From positions 248,001 through 312,000 of the forward strand of contig MCGT01000028.1 in the NCBI GenBank assembly GCA_002104935.1: a stretch of 64,000 bases of DNA, in the 5' to 3' direction. The translations under genes were made by a program, and so were the position numbers. Position 1 is the stretch's first letter. Every line of letters begins with the position of its first letter. The DNA is from Hesseltinella vesiculosa. Its lineage: Eukaryota > Mucoromycota > Mucoromycetes > Mucorales > Cunninghamellaceae. The notes beneath the pieces are model-generated. The model did no database searches and had not been told where the DNA came from. It worked only from the letters and a program-made list of their open reading frames with translations. Shown here in pieces: positions 10,690-19,485 of the stretch.

Positions 10690-10945
10690 TAGCAGGCAAA
10701 CCAATCGGACGAACTGCTAAATTATTTTCAAGTGCGCGCGAAAGTAAAATCAAGTGAACGCGAAAGTTAAATCTACTGCACGCACGTCAGATTTTATTAT
10801 TGCTGTTGAGTGGGGAGATATAGAAAGGGAGCTGTTGGAATTGGTCAGGCTGGAGAGCACTGGAGCTGCTGGATAGCAGACAGTCTTGAGAGCACTGGAG
10901 CTGATGGATATTGGAGAAGTTGGAGAGCACTAGAGTTGCAAGTTC
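10690..10945 (+). mobile_element. Partial copy of the 15.6-kb inverted-repeat element
   Basis: The sequence from TTAGCAGGCAAACCAATCGG onward matches the left end and interior of the element at 15636-16604. It includes the GCGAAAGTAAAATCAAGTG and GCGAAAGTTAAATCTACTGC blocks, and then the internal short repeat GGAGAGCACTGGAGCTG two to three times. The outer 50 bp are degraded and no matching right terminus is seen nearby, so this is a truncated, older copy. Confidence 0.7.
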
Positions 10946-11196
10946 CGCGCGTAGCCTATTGTTACCCATCCATGTTTTTGTCGAACGGAATGAAGGTAGG
11001 AACGGTGGTTGAATACCTGTTGTACTGCATTTACTAAACGAAAGTGAATTAGCGAGTATATCATCCTTCTCATAAACACATATTTCAATACCAAAGTAGT
11101 CATGTTTAAGCACCCAGAGCTTCCTGCCTTTGATAATTTCTGACCCACGACGGATACTTCTGATTGGTCCAAATTGGTTATCACTGGAGAGCCAAC

Positions 11197-11509
11197 GCGA
11201 TACCTGGTATGCGTTGTAGCTATTCTTTGCTTTTGGCATATACCTCAGCAGCTTCTTGATCCGGCCGCAAGACGCGAGTACGTCCACCCTGCGGCAAGAG
11301 CGGGTGGTGCGAACCGTCGCAATAACCAAACCAGATTCCTTGCCGTCAAGGACTCCGTTTACGGCATTGGTATCACCAACCCAGCTATTCTTGGACGTCT
11401 CCAGACCTTGGTGCAGAATGTGCACATGATCACCATCCCTCTTTATTTTGCCGCAGTAGCAAGTGTAATAATGGCACCTTTATCCATGTTAAAAAATAAG
11501 AACAAGTAA
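11197..11509 (+). pseudogene. Possible C-terminal fragment of a membrane transporter (MFS-like)
   Basis: An open frame ends in NVHMITIPLYFAAVASVIMAPLSMLK, a hydrophobic final helix and basic tail resembling the C-terminus of major-facilitator drug-efflux proteins. It follows a polar segment (DSVYGIGITNPAILGRLQTL). No upstream exons, start or other membrane helices can be found, and the piece lies among repeat-derived DNA. I treat it as a relic; the family assignment is weak. Confidence 0.3.
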
Positions 11510-12039
11510 ACTGGGACAAAGTGAAAGATATCGAGCAAGCAACCTACCGAATCCGTTCGGTGCTTAACCTTGAAAATAAAAAGGAGCAGTAGAAAAACGT
11601 AGAAAAAAAAGAGTTTTAAAAAAAAGGAAAAGGGGAAGGGATGGGGCGATCAAAAAGCGACTTGCTTTTTATCAAAAAAAAAAAAAAAAAAAAAAAGAAA
11701 ACCAAGGTTCAGGGCTCGTGATAATAAACCCACAAAATGACATCTTGACCACAAGAGAAAAAAAAAATAGAGAAGGGACAAGTATATTCACTCTCCATCT
11801 TGTTATCCAACACATGCCTTTTTGGCCGACATCATTTGCTACTGCTATGCAACATTTGATGTCCATTAGACAGGTCAGCCGTTGGCTTACACTGCTACAT
11901 TCTCTCCCCTTCTGCCAGGTTTTACGGTAGATGTGAAGCATGCTTTTATGCTAGTGTAGCCCATCAGAAAGTAACAGTGGAGCCCGGGAGCTTCACATAA
12001 ACAACTTGCATCATATACAAGTGCCCTGCAAAATCCGGT
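11510..12039. other. Non-coding repeat-flanking stretch
   Basis: Low-complexity and A-rich sequence, including a run of about 22 A near 11674-11695. No gene is recognised on either strand. Confidence 0.5.
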
Positions 12040-12440
12040 GATGATCGGTGGAAAATTTATTTTTGGCGCACATTTAGGCTCCCTATGTTTTCGTTCAAAA
12101 ATGGCCAGGGGACCCTTGGGGATTTTGAAAAATCAAAAAACCAAGAAAGATCGGCTTCGAACTGATAGATCCAACTCATTTTTTGTGTGGATATCGACAT
12201 CGACAGCACCTAATGATGCTGGAAATAGGCACACCAATTGAGCAAGGTTGACCAGCCAAAGTTTGAAGCATCATGATTTCCAATCTCCGATCCCCAGCTA
12301 AAAAAACGTCGAAAACGAGACAAACCAGGAAAAAACCGCTTTGCAGCCAAGAAAACCGGCTGAAAAAAACCAAGCCAAAATCGACTTCCTTCGATCAGCT
12401 TCAAATTTGTCATGGTGATAATGCATGAAAAGTGATGACC
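12040..12440 (-). mobile_element. Diverged inverted copy of the interior of the 15.6-kb element
   Basis: Read on the minus strand, blocks such as TTTGGCTGGTCAACCTTGC...CAATTGG and TTTTTTAGCTGGGGATCGGAG parallel 16065-16170 of the intact element (AGTTGGCTGGGCGACCTTCACCAATCG, TTTTTTTAAGCTGGTGAGTCGGAG). The likeness is patchy with many substitutions and no termini are visible, so this looks like an old internal fragment. Confidence 0.45.
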
Positions 12441-12529
12441 ATGGTAAAAATATTAGCCTTCTTGGATCACTCGATGATGAAATAGAGCCACTGGTTTTAT
12501 TCAAGTTCGCCCTTCCTGAAAAAAAAAAT

Positions 12530-12870
12530 AACTCCTTGCTTGACTCGTCATAGGTATCCACCGCCCTTTGACCCATAGTTTGGGCATCAAGGCCAAGTGT
12601 CCCACTCAGCACCAGCTGGACAGCGTAATGAACGTCATGGTCCAAGATTGTTTTGCGGCCAGACCGCTGAGCCAAAAAATGAAAAACAAGAGGGTTAACA
12701 ACAAGAGCACAGCAACTCACCCAGCGGAGACCAGTTAATTTACAAACACTCTTTATTTCGACATCTATCCCAACATCTGTAAGAATGCGAGACGAAGCCT
12801 TTGAAGTGACTTTTTGTATTTGTCACTGTGCGACGTTGTTTGTTGGAAGCACTGTACTGAAAAAAAAATG
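12530..12870 (-). pseudogene. Histone H2B-like relic
   Basis: On the minus strand an exon (to about 12536 from 12666) encodes DVHYAVQLVLSGTLGLDAQ then TMGQRAVDTYDESSKE. Aligned by eye, this follows H2B helix alpha-3, the LPGELAKHA loop and helix alpha-C position by position. It is preceded by a clean 54-nt GTGAGT...CAG intron (12667..12720). Upstream, HFKGFVSH and ILTDVGIDVE resemble H2B alpha-1, but they lie in two frames. Compared with the related stretch at 31520-31580, two bases are missing at VSH/IL. No start codon is found. It is therefore a degraded, strongly diverged H2B-family copy. Confidence 0.5.
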
Positions 12871-12939
12871 AGTTGACAGAGTGAATTTTTTGAAGGTAAC
12901 TTACGCTGTTTTCACATTCACATTTGGTTTATGACGTCT

Positions 12940-15705
12940 TCACTTTTTCAGGCTGCTCAAGCTGTGATTGGACCCAGCTTGCAGGTTTCGAAGCCCTGGT
13001 TCAAAGGAGAGGCCCTGGGTGTCGGTTGAATGGACGGTTGCTTTCTTTGCATACTTTGCAATATCCGCTTTTGACATTTTGATATGGAAGGCAGTTTCCA
13101 GCAATTCATCAACATCGAGGAACCGGTGTGGGATATGGAGCAAGAAGTCAAGTATATCAGCGTGTCCTGGACATTCACGGATCAGATGATCTAGCAATCA
13201 AAATTAATTTGACAAAAATAAAGGGTTACATAAACAATATGTACATCCAGCTCCCCTCTTACCTTTGCATAGATTCATGATGGCCAAGCTGACTCGATAA
13301 AACACCTTCACACCTAACAAAATAGAGTCAAATCCAAACGTCTCCAATTGATTTTTTTGCACCCGACTATATCTTACCTTCAAAGTAAAAGACATCCCAT
13401 ACACGTAAAACTGCGCTCCATGGTAATGTCAAAGTAAACGCGGTTAAGAACCACTGGGTAATGAACATGATAGGCATGACTTCATTTTGTTCCTTTAAAA
13501 AATAAATCGGTATTGAGTATAAGAAGACAAAATAAGGGGCGGCTTACAAGGTGACGAGCGAGCTTTGGCTCGTGATCTCTTAAGAGCTGTTCAATAATAT
13601 AAGCGTCGATACGAAGTTGTGCAAGATTGGGAGTGAAATACCCGCTCATGTAGCGGTCAATAGTACAAGCGAACAACCAAAAAGCTTCCTGTTAAATTCA
13701 AAATGAATGACCGTAAGGTAAACAGAGCTCCCGTTTTTGACTTCTATTGTTGCGATGTTTACCTCAAGAGGCATGTGCATGAGCATGCAGCCTGCAAGTC
13801 TGCCCATCCCTTGGCAGTATTCCAGCTGTGGGTTATAGTGCGCATAGGCTTTTAACAAAATATCCAAGTCTTTTTGGCCTTGGTCGTTCATGTCCAAAAA
13901 GAGGACGTGGTCGGGGTAACAGCGAGGGATATCCTTCTCGATAGCATCGTAAATAGGTAATCGAGGTTTGGCTTGCAACTTGGACAACACATCATCTTGC
14001 CGATATTCGTTTACACCAGCAAGAAAGATCCATACGCGAGACCGAACAGACGAGGGGATACCACAACGTACAAGTTTCTTCAGCTTGGCGTCCTTCTTAA
14101 CAGAGCCTGCATTCAGTTTGGAAACCAAATTCAGCCATTTGATTTCGAGATCTCGGTACTGCTTCATTGTTTTTGCAGGCACTTGCGGTCTACCAAGAAG
14201 GTGTTTCAATGTTATCAGTGTCAAATCCTGTCATCTACATGCTTTCTTTGATCACCTTTGAGACTGCTGACTGCTGTGTTGGAGTAAGAAGCCATATTCA
14301 TCCACTTGCATAGGGTCCGTGCAATTGAGTGTATTGGTGCTTCTTTTTTTAATGGATATACCGCTCTCGCTGGGGTCACCAGGGCCGTCCTCGGTGGTGG
14401 TGGATCGTAGAGACTGTCTCAAGTGAGACCGAGGTGGCCGAGCAGGCATGGCGGAGGCGAGGCTAGCTGATCTATGCACAGCATGTTGAGCGGATTGACC
14501 ATCTCTTTTACGCAAACCTGAATCGTCATCAGAGTCATCTTCATCAGAATATTTTTCGTTGTAGACGGACGTGTCAAAAGTATTTGTATCGGAAGGAGTG
14601 GTTGTTCTGACAAAGCTTGATCTGTACATACGATGTCCAAGGCTCTGGTTATCATATGAAGGGCTTGTCCCCGAAGCCGTTGAGCTAGTGATAAAACTTT
14701 CCATGCTAGATCTCTCTAGCCAATGGCGCTGATCCACGCTAGATTGAATAAAAGCATCGGATATCGACGAATGGGACAGAAGTGAGCGTCGTGAGCGAGA
14801 GCGAATATCAGAGGCGTCTTCAGGTACGTCGTATACATGGTCGCCCAAGTCTGCTGGTGTCCTGACTTCGAGCGACTCAATGTCAAATTCAGCTTCCAGG
14901 GAGTCGAGCACTCGAGGGTCCAGTTCCACAAAGTGCACGTTTTCCGCGTTAAATCTACCTATTACACCTTCGCAGTAACCCTAAATGGAAACCCGCTGGT
15001 CTCAATAAGAGATTCTCCAAAACGATATGCTGCACATGGACCTTACCAAATATAAATCGTCTTGCAAGTGCCTGAGCACAGTAATGCGTTCACCTAGCCA
15101 GCGTAAATAAAGGGGGAAAATTTTTTAGGTGCAATTCAATTGGAAATTGCAGCGTGAGCTAATAGACTGCTGGCACCAGATTTACCTGATAAGTACATCA
15201 GATCATCAGACGTTTCAGCAATGACATCTGTTTTGGAAACACAAGCGCCTAGTCCGCCTAACGAAAAGAAAAAAAAGACCACCGGATGATGAATAAGTCA
15301 ATTACTAGTAAAGATGGAAGAAAGGTGAGGCCCACCAACCTTTCTCAGCGAATTCTTTCAATTCTGGTAGACTGAGATTGTCCAGGTCGATGTCCTTGTC
15401 AATTGTCATAACCTTTGAATCTTGTAAAATGCGAGCTATTTTATCATTGATTTCCTCGAGGTTCGTAGACACATGACGAGTCGCTTTGATATCCATCCAG
15501 CTGGGTATATGAAAATGGTGTAGAAGAAAAAATGGCGGAGAGATGTCACTTTCTTGTTGGACCACTTTTTAGTTTGATCTCCGCCTATGACCCACCTGAC
15601 GAATTGCGTATTACTTGACGAGTCTGCTTTTAATACCGGATTTCCGCCATCATCAGGTTTTAGTTGAATTTTTTTAGCAGGCAAAGCAATCGGGTGAACC
15701 GACAT
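12940..15705 (-). CDS. SH3-TBC domain protein (Rab GTPase-activating protein)
   Basis: Ten exons (15596..15705, 15340..15500, 15186..15257, 15047..15093, 14256..14980, 13763..14189, 13548..13688, 13378..13492, 13263..13313, 12940..13190) total 699 residues. An SH3 domain (about residues 95-150) shows GERITVLRHLQDDLYLGYC and GVIGRFNAENVHFVE. A long Ser/Asp-rich linker follows. The TBC domain (from about residue 405) has GIPSSVRSRVW, the arginine finger in IEKDIPR, and the glutamine finger in YCQGM. Such proteins accelerate GTP hydrolysis by Rabs in vesicle traffic. The predicted first exon (MSVHPIALPAKK) lies inside the left terminal repeat of the mobile element. The fallback start is ATG at 15496 (MDIKATRH). 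Confidence 0.85.
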
Positions 15706-15760
15706 TTTCAAGCGTGGGCGAAAGTAAAACCAAGTGCATGCGAAAGTTAAATCTACTGCA
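15636..15760 (+). repeat. Left terminal inverted repeat of the 969-bp element
   Basis: Pairs with 16470..16604 in inverted orientation. On the minus strand, positions 15705 to 15636 read as the first 23 codons of the SH3-TBC gene model. Confidence 0.7.
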
Positions 15761-16469
15761 CGCAGGCCAGATATTTCATTGCAGTTAGGTGAATCGCAAG
15801 AAAAAAAAGACGAGGGGATAAAGAAAGGGAGCTGTTGGAATTTGGAAAGGTTGGAGAGCACTGGAGCTGTTGGATATTGGATAGGTTGGAGAGCACTGGA
15901 GCTGTTGGATTTTGGACATTTGGATTGTGTAACTAACCCATAAAAATAAGCAAATAAAAAACAAACTCCCTTTTCGCTACAAGAATTAATTTAGAGCAAT
16001 TTTGCACTGTGGTTTTTTATCGAATGGCCTGGGAGTCCCCTGGCGAAAATGGCCGATTTTTCGTTTTTTTAAGCTGGTGAGTCGGAGGTGTCAAAATAAC
16101 ACTGATCGAAAGTTGGCTGGGCGACCTTCACCAATCGACTTGAGTTTTTCAGCACCATCATCATTTATGCATTTGCACTCCCTAACAAAATTTCAGGTAG
16201 ATCTAACACTCAAAAGTGCTGAGTAGCATCTTTTTTTTTTCAAAATGAAAATGTAGAAACTGGTGGTCAAATTCAATTTCCGCACAATGCTGGTCACTTA
16301 AACCTCGATTTAAAAAGCAATCCAAAAGTCAATGTCACCCTTTACAAACGGTTCCAATGCTGGTAATACCTTCTTTTGATGCCGTGCCTATTTCAATGTC
16401 ACTCTCCTCAGCTTGGCTTGACAAAAGTAGCTCAAAATTGTAGGTCCTTTGGAAGTGGCAAAAATGGTT

Positions 16470-16604
16470 TTGCGTGCACTTGATTTTACTTTCGCTCACG
16501 CAGAAAATAATTTAACGGTTCGCCCGAATGCTTTGCCTGCTAAAAAAAATTATTCACGGCTCAACTAAAAACCTGATTCCCGCCAAATGACGGCGGAAAT
16601 CCGG
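16470..16604 (-). repeat. Right terminal inverted repeat of the 969-bp element
   Basis: Reverse complement of the left end. It contains GCACTTGATTTTACTTTCGC, GCTTTGCCTGCTAAAA and the terminal GGCGGAAATCCGG. It lacks the ATG present in the left copy. Confidence 0.7.
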
Positions 16605-16840
16605 TGCAGTCGTTCTGAGGTTCAGTGTCACCATCAGTGTCGCATTTTCACAACGGGAATGTCGCACCGAATGAAAAAATGTGTCGCTCATGAGTGTCGC
16701 AGCACCTTTTATTCTTTCAGGAACTGCACAGGAAAAAAAAGTTTCTCTGCGCTCTTCTCTTGTAACAACGTAAAAAAAAAAAGAGGTGACTCGCCAGTGA
16801 GGGGATGAGAGCAAAAGGAATCATGTTGAAAAAAAGGGAA

Positions 16841-18680
16841 TCAGTGCGTTCGCAGTCGTTTTTGAATGTGGGTGGCCACGGTTTTGTTTTGCTTCGAAAT
16901 ATCGGATGATACTGCATCTGCCATTTGTTTCAGGACATGGTTGTTCAAACCCTTGTTGCCAATGATAAGCATCTCCGTGTCTTCACCAAAGCGATCCAAA
17001 AGATCTGCAAACAATTTCTTGATTTTGCCATCATTTTTGCATTGATTGTGTAACGATGCGATATAATCTTTGTTGAGGCATGCTTCGGCAGGCGACTTGA
17101 TAACGGAATAGATGATGCAATGAAAAAGTCTGGACGCGATCATCGATGCGTTTTCATTATCCATGGATTTTGTGGAGCCTTCATGCTCGCAGTACGTGAA
17201 CACCGTGCATGGTTGCAAATGGTTAAACAATGCGATATCGCTGGATGCGCGGCAAAGATAGTAAGTACTGGGATGGTCGAATTGAGAGCCCAATTGCCGA
17301 GCCTGATTAGCCAGATTAAATGGAACGATAGATCGCGTTGAAGAATTGGCTTCGATTCCTTTTGCTTTTGTCCAACTGGTCTGGTCAATGAATATCTTGG
17401 TATAATGTGACGACGCGGCGAAATAAAAGGAAGATGGGCCTGCTTTTGGTTCCTCATTTTGATCGAGGCGAACGATCGAGGTGATGAGATTATCGCACGA
17501 TTGGGTGCTAATTATCAGCTTCGAACCGTCCCTCGTGTCCTGCATGTGCGGCCATATGTTCGGGTACGTTGGCATGGTAGTAAGTGCCGACAAGTTGGAT
17601 GATGACGGCAATTGGCGATGGATGTCGACTAATTTCGTTCGGCCGTACGTTTCTATCGTGTTCACAAGCACAGACTCGCCGTTGTTTGTGTTCAACAGAA
17701 TTGCGCCCGCCAAGATTTGGGCACATGCATATTTGATATGTGGTTCGTGCATCCAGTCCTTGTTCAGTAAAAGTGTTGTCGTTTCATCCAATTCAAAATA
17801 TTGGCGGCTTGCGAGCAGCTGTTGATGGGGTGACTTGTGGATTAGCGATGCTAAATCAGCCGCGTAGTTGCATGATACAATGTTGTTGACATCCATGGAA
17901 CCCTTCAACGGAATGATCGGTTTGCATTCGAGCGTACGGTTGCTCATGTTTTTTACGTTCTCATGATGACTGAATGCGTTGTATTCTATTTTGTCATCGT
18001 TATGATCACGCGAAAAGAGTGAAAATGGTTCTAGCTTAATCTGTCCAAGGATCCATTTGTTTTTGTTGTGTTCTTCCACAGTCACATCCATCGACTGACA
18101 AGCGTGCATGATTGCTTGGTCGAAATCGTGTTGCGCGTCAGATTTGCTCTTCGAGATTGGCGCTGTGGTCATGACGGTTGTTGTTGGCACGGCGACAAGA
18201 TTTTGGGTCAAAACCACTTCTTCAGTGTTGCTATCTTCACTGTCATCTAGACAAACGCGGTTGACAGGTATACATGTGAGAATTTTTGTTGTTCCTTTTT
18301 TTTCAATGTTTGTGTTGATACTAACCTTTCTTGCATTCAGATTTGCAGTCAGTAATATGCTTTTTGAAAGAATCCACGGAACGGTACGTTTTGTCGCAAA
18401 AGAAGCACTTCAAAACGTCGTTTTCTCGTGAAATTGTAACTGATTGTTCGTCATCTATCGTGACCCTGACAGTAAGTGAATGCTTTTTTATCTTCAACGT
18501 CGCTTTGTTTCCAACGATTCTCTAATGATTACCATTCAGGGCTCCATGTCGCAATGTGTACGACTTGCCATGATATTGGTACTTATGATTGGATAATGTT
18601 CTTCCGGTCTGGAAAGTTGGTTTGTCCTCTTGGCACAATCCGATTGCACAGTGAAAAAAATTTGTTTCATTTCTCGACAT
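16841..18680 (-). CDS. Two-zinc-finger protein of unknown function
   Basis: A long exon (16841..18246) is preceded by an 18326..18465 exon. A first exon 18583..18680 starts at ATG 18680, inside the edge of the palindromic array. The sum is 547 residues with intact phases, but the first intron (GTACCA donor) is uncertain. Zinc finger 1 is C-x4-C with CQEDKPTFQTGRTLSNHKYQYH. Finger 2 is CFFCDKTYRSVDSFKKHITDC, where the last ligand is Cys or an alternative His. The remaining 470 residues match no family I know; they are polar and without membrane segments. The two-finger N-terminus resembles the layout of the gene at 35283. The 5' part is duplicated in inverted orientation at 19103-19437. Confidence 0.6.
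18326..18664 (-). repeat. Left arm of a large inverted duplication (zinc-finger exons)
   Basis: About 335 bp holding both zinc-finger exons and the intron between them. The reverse complement is almost identical to 19103..19437, with a handful of substitutions and a 5-bp indel just after the GTAATCATTAG segment. Confidence 0.85.
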
Positions 18681-19072
18681 TTTTCTCGACACCACTGTGT
18701 TAGCCAATCAGCATCTGAGAAATGTCGAGAAAAAAATAATGTCGAGAAAAAAATAATTTTTTTCTCGACATTTCTCAGATGCTGATTGGCTAACACAGTG
18801 GTGTCGAGAAAAATGTCGAGAAAAAAATTATTTTTTTCTCGACATTTCTCAGATGCTGATTGGCTAACACAGTGGTGTCGAGAAAAATGTCGAGAAAAAA
18901 ATAATTTTTTTTCTCGACATTTCTCAGATGCTGATTGGCTAACACAGTGGTGTCGAGAAAAATGTCGAGAAAAAAATAATTTTTTTCTCGACATTTCTCA
19001 GATGCTGATTGGCTAACACAGTGGTGTCGAGAAAAATGTCGAGAAAAAAATAATTTTTTTCTCGACATTTTT
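18673..19072. repeat. Palindromic tandem array with CCAAT boxes
   Basis: One inverted plus four direct copies of an approximately 78-bp unit. Each unit has a core holding GATGCTGATTGGCTAACACAG, bounded by inverted CTCGACAT/ATGTCGAG arms. Units are joined by a long A/T hairpin (GTCGAGAAAAAAAT then ATTTTTTTCTCGAC). The core carries ATTGGCT, the reverse complement of a CCAAT box, so five CCAAT sites occur in 400 bp. The array lies exactly between the two inverted zinc-finger arms and supplies the ATG of the left gene. Confidence 0.9.
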
Positions 19073-19102
19073 CTCCATGACAATTACGAACGCGAGATCT
19101 GA

Positions 19103-19437
19103 ACAAATTTATTTCACTGTGTAATCGGATTGTGCGAAGAGGACAAACCAACTTTCCAGACTGGAAGAACATTATCCAATCATAAGTACCAATATCATGG
19201 CAAGTCGTACACATTGCGACATGGAGTCCTGAATGGTAATCATTAGGAAACAAAGTGACGTTGAAGATAAAAAAGCATTCGCTTACTGTCATGGTCACGA
19301 TGGGTGACGAACTACTAGTTACAATTTCACGAGAAAACGGCGTTTTGAAGTGCTTCTTTTGCGACAAAACGTACCGTTCCGTGGATTCTTTCAAAAAGCA
19401 TATTACTGACTGCAAATCTGAATGCAAGAAAAGTTGA
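19103..19437 (+). pseudogene. Inverted, truncated copy of the zinc-finger gene 5' part
   Basis: The sequence mirrors 18326..18664. FHCVIGLCEEDKPTFQTGRT and CFFCDKTYRSVDSFKKHITD are still readable. However, a TGA lies just before the first finger, no ATG precedes it, the donor after the second finger has become AAGTTGATA instead of GGTTAGTA, and the long third exon is missing. The copy ends 48 bp before the stop of the GCN2 gene, which runs toward it. Confidence 0.75.
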
Positions 19438-19485
19438 TATCCAACACCAACATTGAAAAAAAAGGAAGAATATGACATGTATTTA

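Larger units (their letters stand above)
15636..16604. mobile_element. Non-autonomous terminal-inverted-repeat element (MITE-like), 969 bp
   Basis: The left terminus (about 15636-15760) starts CCGGATTTCCGCC and continues with TTTTTTAGCAGGCAAAGCAATCGGGTGAACCG and GCGAAAGTAAAACCAAGTGC. The right terminus (about 16470-16604) is its reverse complement with scattered mismatches and ends GGCGGAAATCCGG. The interior carries two or three copies of a 36-bp repeat (GTTGGAGAGCACTGGAGCTG...) and no transposase frame. No clear target-site duplication is visible beside CCGG. Partial relatives are at 10690 and 12040. The superfamily is not determined. Confidence 0.75.

Noticed and set aside
10787..11425. 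A 212-codon minus-strand open frame across the repeat-rich region
   Set aside because: It runs through the element's internal repeat and across the complement of the transporter-like fragment. The composition is Ser/Leu-rich without domain, and the start is arbitrary.
18673..19072. CRISPR or centromere-type satellite
   Set aside because: Only five units, all palindromic and placed symmetrically between gene duplicates; it fits a local inverted duplication better.
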